A stretch of 64,000 nucleotides of DNA, from the NCBI GenBank assembly GCA_019925095.2, contig CM034410.1, positions 15,730,436 through 15,794,435 of the forward strand, read 5' to 3'. Shown here piece after piece: positions 33,729-45,119 of this stretch. The notes beneath the pieces are model-generated. The model saw nothing but the letters and a program-made list of their open reading frames with translations. It made no database searches and was not told the origin of the DNA. Both the position numbers and the translations under genes were made by a program. Numbering within the stretch: position 1 is the first letter of the stretch; each line of letters opens with the position of its first letter. This DNA is from Dendrolimus kikuchii. Its lineage: Eukaryota > Arthropoda > Insecta > Lepidoptera > Lasiocampidae.

Positions 33729-34971
33729 TTCAATAACACGCGCAAAGTCCGTCACTAAATGTATGCACATCTTGCCTCGCTTGTGGTATCGCTTTGACTC
33801 ACGATCTCTCAATCTCGGGCCATTGCTTTATACTTCACCGATACAATACGGCTGCCAGTCCGCGTAGATCGTATTTCTTAGAATCAGTTCGACACACCTG
33901 GTTGATGACTGCCATAAAATATTACGATACACAATAGGCTGTTTTTCTAATTACAAATTTTAAACACAAAGTAAACAAAAGGATTCCAAAGGCGGAAAGG
34001 TAAATAGAGTGTGTGCTTTATGGTAGGCAGCTGTGCGTCCATTTTTGTCGGCTTGTAACAATATTATCTTTTCATTTTACATTGTATTTTAACTTTTAAG
34101 GTAAGTAAGTATTTTAAATTAATAATAAAAGTATTGGATTATAATAAGAAAATATAATAAATTATAATCACGTTTTATAGAAAATATTGTATTGTAAATA
34201 TTTTTTAATATTTTAGGATAAAATTTTGAATTATCTAGTTTTTGTCAATATATTATTGAAATAATTATTACGGCATGTCTTAAATTGCTCGATTGAAAAG
34301 GATATCATCTCCTTATTTCATTTTTATTCATATATCTAGTTTTTAAAGCCGGATCGTTAATGTCGCTTTAAAAAAATTGATTTGTGATGCTTTTCACTAA
34401 TTAATATAATTTATTTAATTTTATATACATATCAAACCATATCTATGTATGTATGTATGCATTGACATTGTTTGTAAATAAGAAAGAATGGCGGACTTCG
34501 ACCGGTCCGCAAGTACCAGGACGTTATGAATGGGGCGGTGTATGTTGATGCTACTCGACACCTCCGCTGACCTTTACGGCCCTGATAACTCGCGTGTCAT
34601 GTTAGTATGGCTAAAATGAAATTGCGGAAACAAACAAATAACAACATAAATATCGTAGGAATTATCAATTTCACGTATGGTATGTACACACTGTAATTTT
34701 TATCTCGAAACTGTTAAGAATACTTAACACTCGAAAGGTCAAAAGTTTTATTATATATGTGACATTAATTAAAAGGCACGTCTTAACAATGTACTAATCA
34801 TTGTTTCAATCAAATAGGTTTAATAAATGTGACATAAGATATATTATACATACATGGTTTAAGTATGTACTAAGTGCCAACCTTATTTCTTAATTTGCGG
34901 CCTCAGAGGAAATAAAATAAATAAATAAACTGAGCCTACGTGCAGAAAAGCGTCCAATGAAATCTGTCTTT

Positions 34972-35480
34972 TTAACCGACTTCAAAAAAGGAGGTTTTAT
35001 TAATATAAGTTCACCGATTACTCCGAGGTTTATGATCCGATTTACGTGATTCTTTTTTTGTTCGACGCGAAATAGCTTCCATTTGGTCCCCTAAAAATTT
35101 GACATAGTTTGACCCAGTAGTTTTCATTTTACGAACATTTTTTTGTTCCCGTTTCTTGGGACCTATATTTTTTAAGGAGCGCGGCACCTTCCGTAGGTCT
35201 ATCCATACATAGCTAGACACTAAAAAGTAACAAATAAAATAAAAAAAAACTTAAAAAAACCGACTTCAAAAACTAAAAAGTATAAAATAACTTATTTCTA
35301 AAGCTATTATTATTAATATATATTATCTAAAACATCTTGAATTCGGTGCAAAGTAAAACATAAAAATTACTAAGCACCGACTTTAAGATTTTTTAGATAA
35401 TATATATATTAATAATAATAGCTTTAGAAATAAGTTATTTTATACTTTTTAGTTTTTTAGTTTTTGAAGTCGGTTTTTTT
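34972..35480 (-). mobile_element. Composite repeat: repeat F (one unit) plus fold-back hairpin
   Basis: It starts 'ttttaaccgacttcaaaaaa' and contains repeat F with a single internal module. It then ends in an intact 228-bp fold-back (35253-35480), whose two arms pair over about 90 bp. It is the cleaner copy of 18251-19095, read on the minus strand. Confidence 0.7.
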
Positions 35481-35689
35481 TTCTTCCCAATTGTTTGGGG
35501 TCAGCACAATATGTCTTATCCTTCCACACTCCTATATTCTGATATGCTTCCTCTGTCACACCATAAGTCATCATAACATCCTTCCCACAATCCATCCATC
35601 TCTTTTTGGTCTACGTTTACATTTGTACCCGTCAATATTGCAGTTTAATTGTTTTTGTCAAGTGACTTTCCTCCCTCCATTTTTTTATA

Positions 35690-36260
35690 TTTTTTTATTA
35701 TTAATATCTCTACGGACTCGAGTTCCGTACCCTTTTTTACTAGTTAATTTCTATGAAAAATTTGAGACTCCATACACGCTTATTGTTTATTTTTGTTAGT
35801 GTATGTGACATTATATGTAGTAATTTTTCTGTTTTGGTGTTTTTTTATTTTTATTGCAGGAGATCAGCAGACAGGCAGATGGCCCACTTGATGAAAAGCG
35901 GTTACCATCGCTTATGGACATTTGCAACACCAAAGGTGCTACAAATGCGCTGCTGCTCTCTTAAGGGAAACTGGAACCTGGTCACTAATGCCGGAACACA
36001 ACTCAAGGTTGTTATGGCGACATACTTTAGACCAGGGGTGGTAGCCATCCAGTCGGACAAATGCCCTACCACCTGGCTGTGGGTTGTTAAGTCGCCTCTT
36101 ACGACAGGCCGCCCGGCCGCAGGAAATTGTATTCTTTCTCCGTTCCTGCACGGATAAACCTTATAATTATTATATTAATTTATTCTAATTTTAATACTAA
36201 ACTTATACTAATGTAGAGTGTATCTGTTACATGCTGGTGCTGTGAGGAAGTGCATGTGCA
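35690..36260 (+). repeat. Dispersed repeat E, copy 3, interrupted by repeat A
   Basis: 'ctctacggactcgagttccg' at the left and 'ctgttacatgctggtgctgt' at the right match 2165-2400. Between them a reverse-orientation repeat A copy (35848-36157) is inserted. Confidence 0.6.
35848..36157 (-). repeat. Repeat A copy inside repeat E
   Basis: The inverted full-length copy runs from 'tttttattgcaggagatcag' to 'gttcctgcacggataaa'. Confidence 0.88.
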
Positions 36261-36962
36261 GTGTTGGCCTTATATCTATACTTATATATAGTCGTATCTA
36301 GTGCCATGAGTGTTGTTTTTTCTTTTCTATGCCTGGGTTATTAATTTTTAGGCTCTTTGTTGGTTGTCTTGGTTTGTTTGTGGAGTGTGCGTGTAATGCA
36401 ATGCGATGGTAGTGCGCGTAGGTTTAAGTATGTGTATAAGTTTTATTGTTAGTTATGTGTTTGTGACTTTGTGTGGTGTTATAATTCCCTTATTACATGC
36501 CTATATATATCACTTTTAATCTTCTTCCTCTCAATTTTTCAGTCAGGGTGCAACTTTCAAAGTTCTCCTTATGTATACTCATTTCCCACCTTACCCATTC
36601 TTGTAACACTTGTCTATGTGGTTAATAATAATATAACCCCTGGAAATCATTATCATCATCCGTCCTAATTAGATTAATTTAATTCAATTCAACATTTAGT
36701 TCTCGAAACCGCGTCGCGGTTGGCATTCTTTAACCGGCTGCACTTGAGCCGAGACTCGGTCTTCATACAATTTTATGTATGTTTCCTGATCAAAATTTCT
36801 TTTCATTTTCCAACGTTAAAAAGTTATACTATATTAATTCCTGTTATTAGCAAATTTCGTAACAATTTGGTTGTTATTTTCAAGATCTTCAAAAACAATA
36901 CATACATATATAACTAAGCTCCCATAATACAAAGAATCAAATTATGTCTTTTAACTACTTAC
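36261..36962. other. FATP intron 1, 5' end, without recognised features
   Basis: TG-rich then AT-rich sequence with 'cgaaaccgcgtcgcggttgg' near 36706. No exon with good splice sites was recognised here. Confidence 0.45.
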
Positions 36963-37177
36963 AGAAAATCTCGTCTATGTGTTTTCTTCCAAATGTAAAT
37001 CCACTGATATCTATCACCTGTCATTAGGTACGTGCCTACCAGGGCAACAACGCTCGTCAGGGGTATTGATCCGCGACACAGCCATCCTATGGACGCGCAA
37101 GCAACAGCTATAGATGTGATGATAACGCCTTTCTTCTTTTCCGCCTCTTCGAACCGAACTGCTGATTTTTCTGACAT
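36963..37177 (-). CDS. Fatp: FATP coding exon 1 (start codon, residues 1-71)
   Basis: The ATG at 37177 opens MSEKSAVRFEEAEKKKG, followed by a hydrophobic stretch (VIITSIAVACASIGWLC and SIPLTSVVALVGTYLM) that fits the N-terminal membrane segment of FATPs. The exon then ends KKTHRRDF. The donor is GTAAGT (intron from 36962), phase 2. On the 5' side the exon continues 31 nt to a good acceptor (tttctctttccag, ending 37209). The ATG is chosen because it is the first in the exon and lies in the frame that joins exon 2. The next exon is 17.1 kb away. Confidence 0.85.
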
Positions 37178-37513
37178 CCTGGTACTAATTTCTCATATCT
37201 TAGGTAAGCTGGAAAGAGAAAAACATTAAATAGTTTTTATAGTCCAATCGAACGAAGTAAATAAGGGTTTGTAGCAGCAGCTCAGCTGTGCAATTTCAAA
37301 ACCTAGCAACTGCATTTCAAGAAATTTTTCACCATATTACAAAAAAATGTCATTAACTTCAATCATTGATTTGCCATTTCAAAACTCTTTATTAAGCTTA
37401 TTGAGAGAGATAATTTTAATACAGTTTTCACATGTTTTGACAAGCATAATATAATTCATAAGCATATGTCTAGTAAGACAATAAATACACAAATATTAAT
37501 TTAAAAAAAAATT

Positions 37514-38066
37514 AACAAAAACAAAACCGACTTCACACTAAAAACAAAAAACTATTTTTTTATTTTTTTTATTGCAGGAGTTCAGCAGACAGGCAGACGG
37601 CCCACTGGATGGAAAGCGGTTACCATCGCCTATGGACATTTGCAACACCAAAGGTGCTACAAATGCGCTGCTGCCCTCTTAAGGGAGACTGGAACCTGGT
37701 CACTAATGCCAGAACACAACACAAGGTTGTTATGGCGGCATACTCTAGATCAGGGGTGGTCGCCATCCAGTCGGGCAAATGCCCTACCACCTGGCTGTAG
37801 GTTGTTTTGTCGCCTCTTACGACAGGCCGCCTGGCCGCAGGAAATTGTATTCTTTCTCCGTTCCTGCACGGATACTATTTAACGAACTTCTTTTTACAAC
37901 ATCTAGAAGTCAATCTAGGGGTCAAGTAAACAGTAAAAGAACAACAACAAATTTACAAAACATAATAAATTTTATGTTTCATTGATTTACTTCTAGATGT
38001 TGTAGAAACAAGTCCGTTAAATATTTATTCTTTTGGTTTTAGTGTGAAGTCGGTTTTGTTTTTGTT
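37514..38066. mobile_element. Fold-back/MITE-like element interrupted by repeat A
   Basis: The outer arms 'acaaaaccgacttcacacta' (left) and 'tagtgtgaagtcggttttgt' (right) are perfect inverted repeats. Inner arms around 'caacatctagaagtcaat' and 'acttctagatgttg' also pair. Repeat A (37560-37876) is nested in it. A related, more decayed element is at 46862-47345. Confidence 0.75.
37560..37876 (-). repeat. Repeat A copy inside a fold-back element
   Basis: The inverted full-length copy is flanked by actattt on both sides, a 7-bp candidate duplication that helps fix the family's ends. Confidence 0.88.
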
Positions 38067-38221
38067 CAAACTTTTTTTTTTCCTTTTAGTTGCGCAAATA
38101 CTTAAATAGCTTTAGAAATAATATATTAAGCACCTGTAGAAATTGTACAACTGGCACGTGTATACAAATTTGCCATCTCACTCTTCGGTGCATATGCTCC
38201 ACAACAAGGGTTGCTCTCGAT

Positions 38222-38460
38222 TTTATTATTTATTGCTGAAGCACAGCAGACAGGCCCAACTGTGATTAAAAGCGGTTACCATCGCCTATGGACAGTTGCA
38301 ACACCAAAGGTGCTACAAATAAGTGCGCTGCTGCTCTCTTAAGGGAAACTGGTACCTGATCACCAATTCCGGAACACAACTCAAGGCTGTTATGGTGGCA
38401 TACTTTAGACCAGGGGTAGTAGCCATCCAGACGGGCAAATTCTCTACCACCTGGCTGTAT
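38222..38460 (-). repeat. Repeat A copy, diverged
   Basis: This inverted copy, with many substitutions and an extra 'aagt', is truncated at 'tctaccacctggctgta'. Confidence 0.75.
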
Positions 38461-38860
38461 ACAACATTTTTACCAAGAATTTAGGCGTACGGCTTTCTTT
38501 AATAAGGATTATGCTCGATAGCCCTGGGATCCGATCTACTCATCAGATTCTGACTTGGCGACTATGGGACTACCTCAGAAGTATATACATACGAGGAAAG
38601 GAAACAATTTGAAAATCGGTTTACAATCGACGGAGATATCTTGTTACGAAGAAGTTAGCTAACAATTTTCGTGAGTTTCTCAAATTCCTTGAAATCCCGT
38701 CATCAGATTCTGACATGATGAAGGGTGGACCAATTGGGGAGTATAACCATTCGATTAAAAGAAAAATTTTGAAAATCGGTCCACAATTGACGGAGAAATA
38801 GAATAACGAACATATAGCGATTTGAGAACCTCCTTATTTTTACAGTCGGTTAAAAATCAA
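38460..38860 (+). repeat. Dispersed repeat with 'catcagattctgac' modules
   Basis: Two modules of 'catcagattctgac(t/a)tg' and 'ttgaaaatcggt(t/c)(c/t)acaat(t/c)gacgg' occur in tandem, ending 'cagtcggttaaaaat'. Related pieces lie at 13425-13520 and 46560-46770. It is non-coding. Confidence 0.5.
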
Positions 38861-39146
38861 CGTCAGTCAATTTTAAAACCTAGGTTTTAAAATTACACAG
38901 CTGAGCTAATCTCACATAAATTTTTATTACTGCGACAAGAAAATTTACACCAAATTTGATCTTCGACTCTAAAGACATTGTAATAAGAAATCGATGATAA
39001 ATTAATCTATTTTTGTATCTCTTTGCGGTGAAGCACTAGCATTCACTACTTTCAGATGCAAATATCTGTATTTACACAAAACACTGTGACCACCTATGTA
39101 TGCTAAATGCTAGATTACATTAAGATGAATAGGTTATCTATATATA

Positions 39147-39450
39147 TTATCCGTGCGGGAACGGAGAAAGAATGCAATTTCCTGCGGCCGGGCGGCCTGT
39201 CGTAAGAGGCGACAAAACAACCCACAGCCAAGTGGTAGGGCATTTGCCTGACTGGATGGCAACTACCCCTGGTCTAAAGTATGCCGCCATAACAAACTTG
39301 AGTTGTGTTCCGGTATTAGTGACCAGGTTTCAGTCTCTCTTAAGAGAGCAGCAGCGCATTTGTAGCACCTTTGGTGTTGCAAATGTCCATAGGCGATGGT
39401 AACCGCTTTCCATCAAGTGGGCCGTCTGCCTGTCTGCTGAACTCCTGCAA
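39147..39450 (+). repeat. Repeat A copy
   Basis: It runs from 'ttatccgtgcgggaacgg' to 'tgctgaactcctgcaa' and has no A-rich extension. Confidence 0.87.
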
Positions 39451-39778
39451 GTCCCCAAAATGAGGACCAAATTCTCCAGTCTGGAGACCCTGCTGTCCGT
39501 TGTAAACTACCCGTGTAGACTGCTCGTGTAAACTGCTTACTCTCTGCCAAAATACCACATATTTAAGGTCCTCGTAGCGTAAATTTCTTCGAGGTCGGCA
39601 ATGCGTTGCCAGGACCCCCAGTGCTGCAAAGGTCTATGCGAGACGATGATCACTTTCGATCAGGTGGGCCATTTGCTTGTTTGCCAGATTTTGGCAATAA
39701 AAAACTTATCATTCCAATCAACCTTTAAAGACTGTAGGGTGATGATTTCGTTGATGTAGGTACTAAATTCATTATTTA

Positions 39779-40256
39779 CATACATACATAACTTCTCGCC
39801 AGTTCCCTTGCGGTGTAGGCACGAACAACAGAGCGCCATTCAGGCCTATTCTTACACACCTCACTTGCTTCTTTGACATTCATAGCTCTTGTCATGCACG
39901 CTCGTCTGTTCTGCAGGCTCCTGACATCACCTTCTGCTATTACACGATCAATTTGATCATGGAAGGTGTGTCGGGGCCTTCCACGACTTCTGCATCCATC
40001 CACTTTTGCACTGTATATCTGTTTAGTCATTCTTTCCACATGCCCGAACCACCGGAGCATTCCTTTCCTTACCTTCACCCCGACACTCTCTTTCAGACCA
40101 ACTCTCTTTCTTACTTCGGTATTACGAACGCGGTCCGCGAGCGTCACTCCGCAGATTTTGCGCAGTGCTCGCTTCTCGACCGCGTTTACTCTACTCTCAT
40201 GCTCTCTCTTCCATACCCAACTCTCGCTTCCATACGTGAGCGTAGGTACCAGCAGC
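39779..40256 (-). mobile_element. RTE-like retrotransposon 3' fragment (copy 6)
   Basis: The minus-strand relic is open from LVPTLTYGSESWVWKREHES to the C-terminus, with a (CATA)n tail at the left. The 13-bp duplication aattcattattta lies at 39766-39778 and 40257-40269. Confidence 0.95.
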
Positions 40257-40314
40257 AATTCATTATTTATTCTATGTTATTGATGGTTCAAGGAGAAGCA
40301 TAAATGTAGCATGG

Positions 40315-41295
40315 CTAAAGTGACGTGCGACAAACTAATGCCACTGAAACTAAAAGGACAAATATATAAATCTGTCATACGACCAGTCATGCTATACGGG
40401 TCCCGAATGTTGGGATACTAAAGTGATGAACCACAAATGTCTCCGCTCAGCTGAGATGAGAATGTTGAGATGGGTGTGTGGTGTCCCGGATCAGTCCGCC
40501 GACGGTTAGAACAGTAGGCTGGCAGGCACCGACAGACAGACACAGACGGCGGCGTCTCAGACGCCGCCAACAAGATCTCTCCACGTCCCCGCGAGGGACG
40601 CTAGGAGACATAGCTCACCCCACAGGATAGACTAGGCGTGTTGCTGGGAAGTTTCTTTCGCCGTTTCTTCTCTCCCAGCCATAACACGTTGCGAAACGGC
40701 AGTAAGATAGCGTAGGCCACCCCAAACCACCGATCCCGGCCCGCCGTGATCCTTCCCTTCGGGCTTTATATTACCCGTCGCCCGTTCTCAATTAGTATTT
40801 TGTGTCGCCCTATGGTGGGCATCATTAAATTCATTCCCCATTCATGGCAACAGTCCAGCCGAGGTAAAACTCCTTAGGGAGCTCCCTCGAGCAAGTTGCC
40901 CCCCCGGGCTCGAGCGCCTTCGCTTCGCGAAGGCACTCGCCCCAAAGACCCCGGTAAAGTTGTAAGGTCTTCGGACCAACAACATAAAGTCAAGTCCAAT
41001 AAAAAAAAAAAGTGTGTGGTGTTACAAGAATGGATAAGATGAGAAATGAGTACATAAGGGGTCTTTGAAAGTTGCACCCGTAACTGAAAAATTGAGAGAA
41101 GAAGATTAAATTGGTATGGGCATATAATGAGAAGGGATGAAGTTACATGACAAAAAGAATGTTAAACTACAATATGGATGGGTACAAATGTAAAGGTAGA
41201 CCAAAAAAAGATGGATGGATTATGTGGAGGATGATATGATTATTTGTGGTGTGACAGAAGATGTATGTCAGAAGAGAGGAGTGTGGAGGAAAAGA
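40315..41295 (+). pseudogene. RTE-like ORF2 C-terminal relic, split by a 527-bp insertion
   Basis: The left part (40315-40484) encodes MPLKLKGQIYKSVIRPVMLY then YGS with stops. The right part (41012-41295) resumes with a frame-shifted, stop-laden version of the 'RLNWYGHIMRRDEV' / 'rpkkrWmDyvedD' block. Both belong to one reverse transcriptase C-terminal domain of the same general type as the abundant RTE family but only distantly related. Confidence 0.75.
40485..41011 (+). mobile_element. Poly(A)-tailed retroposon insertion
   Basis: The insertion ends in 'aataaaaaaaaaaa' and is flanked by the 11-bp duplication gtgtgtggtgt (40474-40484, 41012-41022). It is unusually GC-rich for the window and contains an H-like 'gcgtgttgctgggaagtttc' stretch. 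No protein is recognised; it is a 5'-truncated non-LTR element or SINE. Confidence 0.8.
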
Positions 41296-41520
41296 GAGAG
41301 ATTGATAGTTCAAAAGCAACATTTGTGTAACAGTTTTCATGATAAAATAGTAGTTTGTACCACAGATAATACATTTCGCACAGTGGGTAAAATATATTTT
41401 TTCTATTTGCTTGAAAATTATTTACAAATTAGCTTTTGTCGAGATCTACCTTCCTATACTATATGTACTCCACTTTACAGTTTCTTCGACATCTATTTAT
41501 GTATGCATAAAATTACAGAT

Positions 41521-42330
41521 CGCCTGTCCCTATTAACAATGTAGCATATGCAATTTTCGACATTTTGGTCTTATTTCACTAATGACCCTAAAAAAGGATT
41601 GTTTTTCAATAGCAGCAAGAAAAAGGTAATTTTTCCTCATAGTTTTTAAAATAGCCACATTAACAATGTCATATATGCCACCATCTCCCATTAACAATAA
41701 CGAATGTTAACTCCCGACGTTATTAGCGGGGCGCGAGGGGGGTATGCGGGGTATATTTTTGTAAGAAATAAATTACGAAGACTGATTATCTAAGCTAATG
41801 AAACCTGAAATGTGATTATTAAGTGCCATTCATACAAGTAGACTTTATAATTAATGATTTTAACAAATTTTATGGCAAAGATTGTTTTCATTTTGTCCCT
41901 AAATTGTCAATTATGTTTGATTATTTGTTATTTGTGAAACAAATTTATTAAAAATTGGATTTAATTTATAATATCAATTTAAATACGACATAAACTTAAA
42001 CAGGATTTACTAATGACAATGTTGTATGTGGCACTTCTTACAAAGAATAAATATGTTTGTCCATGTAACTTTGTTGGATGTGACAGATCCGACAAATCAT
42101 GATGACCCATGTACGGATAACAAAGCCATTACTAGCTTTTCAAACATTTAGATAAGTAAAAATGTTATTTAATTGCATTGCAAATAAGCTCTCGAACATA
42201 TATTAACATATAATATTTTTGTTGAAAATTTAATTCTTGTAGTAAAAAAAATATAAGCAATTCAAAGTTCAGAGCGCTCTCCTGTAAAGTTGCTGATTTG
42301 CAGATCTGACTCTGTTAATAGGGACAGGCG
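41521..42330. mobile_element. Non-autonomous DNA transposon with 18-bp perfect TIRs
   Basis: cgcctgtccctattaaca at 41521-41538 is repeated as its exact complement at 42313-42330. The 810 bp between are AT-rich with no transposase. A short GC-rich tract ('gcggggcgcgaggggggtat') is at about 41728. The superfamily cannot be assigned because the target duplication is unclear. Confidence 0.8.
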
Positions 42331-42344
42331 AAATACGTACATAC

Positions 42345-42655
42345 ATAACTCGGTTTTCCGTAGGAGTAGGCAGAGACGATCGATCTCCAGTTACGATCAT
42401 CACCACATCACTTACGATCATCTAGTTTCATTAATCGCTTCATAAATGCACGTTCATTTGATGTACATCTTACCTGACCTTACTATAACACTTCTGCTAT
42501 ATGATCATGGTGTGTACGTCACGGTCTACCAAGTCTACCAATGACAATGTCATACACTTGTTTTGCGATTCTACTATCATCCGTTTTCTCTACATGCCGA
42601 AAGCACCTACTATTCCCTTTTGCAACTCTGGTTATTACATCTATTACGTGGGGCG
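42345..42655 (-). pseudogene. RTE-like ORF2 C-terminal relic
   Basis: The minus-strand translation, with stops, reads CFRHVEKTDDSRIAKQVYDI, then NERAFMKRLMKLDD and NWRSIVSAYSYGKPSYV, with a (CATA) tail at 42340. It is a distant cousin of the main RTE family. Confidence 0.6.
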
Positions 42656-42899
42656 CGGGATTGGTATTGAATTTTAAGTAATTGGAGTGTATGAGGGAGG
42701 GGAGAATAATACTTACTTCTGCAACCCCTATGTCTAGATATAAATTAAATTTGAGTGGTTATAAATAAGTTGTAAGTGCATTCCTAAGCTAAAATGATAC
42801 TTTCTTATAATATTAACAAAAAATTGTCGTGAATTTTAATTTGCCATAATTAATTTAAAACCTTTTTTCTACACTCAAAACCAGTTTTAGTTTTTGTAA

Positions 42900-43330
42900 A
42901 TAAGTCGTAACTGTGTTGGTGTTCTTCTTCCTCTTGGCCATTTGAGTCAGCGAGGAGGCTGGGGCCTCGAGGAAAACCTCCTTGCCCCGGCTTCTACTCG
43001 ATGAACAACTACCCGTCGGTAGCGGGGTTTGGAGCCATTGGAGCCTTCCTAACGGTGGTCTCTCAACGGCTCTCGTTGGCCAGTCTGCGGCACCCGGTGG
43101 CCTTCACAGGCTTTGCGCTGGCTTCGTCTGCGGCTTAGTTGGTCATACGTTAGCGGTCGATGGCCATCTCGGGCTTTGGGTGGCCATCTGTGGCCTGTCA
43201 GCGGCTTTGTGATCTTCGTGACCTCGTAACATCACCCTGATCAGGCGAGCATATGAGATCTCGGGGGGTCGACAGTCAGGTTTGTTGATGGTCCAGTGGC
43301 CGCGCGTGTAGGGCAGTCGTAACTATATGC
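42900..43330. other. GC-rich island of unknown origin
   Basis: It stands out from AT-rich surroundings, with repeated 'ggc(c/t)tttg', 'ggccatctcgggctttgggt' and 'tgtggcctgtcagcggcttt' motifs. A 76-codon open frame (42982-43212) has no recognisable domain. It could be a retroelement 5' region; the origin is not determined. Confidence 0.35.
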
Positions 43331-43344
43331 ATCTCTGAATACAT

Positions 43345-45119
43345 CTATAAACGCAACCCGACAATGTACAAATAATTATATTTAAATCGTTTTATTATAA
43401 AAAGAAACTACCCTCATAATAACTACACAAGCGTTGGCATAATCAAACCAAATCCCGACAATTTAAATCATATCCTGTAGTACGTATAAGTTTAATAACT
43501 TAAAAATAACAATAATAAATAATACTTACCACAAAAATAATAGTTTTAAACAAACAATAACACAAAAACAAACTAAATAAACTTATTACGTTAGAAAATC
43601 AAATCAATTTTAAATATGGAACGTGCTGCTCGTTCCAAATACAAACTCGTAATATGGTTGAGTTGAATAGTTGGTAATAATAACCAACGTGACCGAGAGA
43701 CGTAGTGTTGGGCATTCATGGTCAGCTATGATCGAATTGTGCAACGTTTTTATAGCTGTTATTGGATGTTATTAGTTTTTTTATCATTTTGATAAAGATT
43801 ATGACTATTTTAAAGCAAAAGTCGTGGTCCTTTAATTATGTCAAAAATGTAATCGAGTGGGACGAAAGAACGCCTGGCTGGATTAAATTGAAACTCTATA
43901 GAGTTTTTTTAGGTATATTAAATTGTAAAAGTAGGTTTTCTAGATATTTTTGATTAGGCTTTTACATATTCGAGAATTTTTTTTCGAAGAATTAATGATT
44001 AATCCTTATAGAGAATTTATTCAAGTTTTTGTAACCTACCTTCAACTTTCTGTGCGATCATTGGTTACTGAGATATTGATAATCAAAAGTGAAGTGATCT
44101 TTTTCCATTCGTCGATATCTCAGCGAGAAGTGCTCGGATTGAGGGTCTTAGAAAAATAAATTAAAGCAGAATAAACAAGTTATTTGATCCATAGCATAGA
44201 CCAAAAAGCAAAACCAGAAAGTTTCAAAATTTTTGTTAGCAGCGGTTTTCTCAAAATTAATCAATTTTTTTTAAGTTTACACCCAAAAATTCGACGCTTG
44301 AAGCTACATTACGCTTTTTTTTTAATTTGCCATATGACAATTTTTCTTCAAGTTACGGCCAAAAATCAACCAAAATTTTTTGCTTCTTTAATTTTTGTAC
44401 GAAGTTAAAACTTTTTGTATTTATTATTCAGTAAATTACCTACACCGATTTATGGATACTCTGGCAGGATTAAGTACGGCGATTATAGCGCCGCTTCTGT
44501 GGGACTTCTTTCGTCGCGCGGACTCTACTTGCTTATGTTATAAATGAAGTTCATAATCAGCACGCGTGACGCCACCTATTTATTTGGCTTCTTGTAAAGC
44601 ATATAAATTGCAAATACTAACGATTTGCTACTTATCTTGTTGTATATTACAATGTATGTATGTAATACTTCGGCAACTCTGATCTTTGTAATTTCGGCAT
44701 AGGAGCACAGCCCTGAATTTTTTGATTAATTTGAAGATAATATTTCTTTAATTCATTGCTTTATTTTTCTGAAAATACGAATTTTCTAACGACATAATTA
44801 TTTATAATTGTCATTCAAAAGTCTATAAATATGTTTAATCTTTCTTTTCTTTTTAACCTCTGGAATGTAGGGCTTCTCTCAGAAAATGAGGTAAACAATA
44901 AAAAATATTTTTTTTGTTAAAGAATCAGTTTTCTTTTGAATTCTTCGTTATATTTCATACGAAACGTAACCAGGGGCAAAATTCGGTACTATATATATTG
45001 TGCACAGTATTACATGCGAAATGAGGGTAGCTATAAATTGCATAAGGTTGTGCTCCTATATTTTAATTCTTTTTAGATATAATCCATGTGTTTCTTTGAA
45101 ATCGTTCAAATACAAATTC
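43345..45119. other. Intergenic stretch without recognised features
   Basis: AT-rich sequence with scattered small open frames (60-75 codons) that lack domains or codon bias. A small palindromic 'ggaacgtgctgctcgttcc' is at 43619. Other unassigned intergenic stretches are 45680-46860, 47346-48147 and 54200-54890. Confidence 0.45.

Larger units (their letters stand above)
30203..34068 (-). mobile_element. Solo LTR (family C), copy 4, split by a mariner-like relic
   Basis: The left part is 30203-30327 and the right part 33729-34068. The outer ends are TGTTAC...GTAACA with flanking 'atat' on both sides (4-bp duplication). The middle 3.4 kb is a later insertion. Confidence 0.75.
4050..37208 (-). 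other. Fatp: FATP gene, eleven coding exons (gene-level entry)
   Basis: Fatty acid transport proteins (SLC27A) are membrane-bound acyl-CoA synthetases that couple uptake of long-chain fatty acids to ATP-dependent CoA activation. Coding exons, in transcript order: 37177-36963, 19863-19713, 16077-15840, 14717-14486, 11723-11522, 10243-10051, 8603-8525, 7785-7712, 6867-6672, 5035-4945 and 4361-4050. Every junction has AG/GT sites, the phases agree, and the lengths sum to 1983 nt (660 codons plus stop), close to known insect and vertebrate FATPs (about 640-660). Seen in order: N-terminal hydrophobic segment, AMP-binding motif YTSGTTG at residues 262-268, FATP signature FYGATEGNSNLV at 400-411, GDTFRWRGENV at about 523-533, and a C-terminal lid. 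A 3' splice site at 37209-37211 leaves 31 nt of 5' UTR before the ATG, so at least one more non-coding 5' exon should exist upstream. An ATTAAA follows the stop directly and could be a poly(A) signal. The family assignment is firm; which FATP paralogue (FATP1/4-like) is not. Confidence 0.95.
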
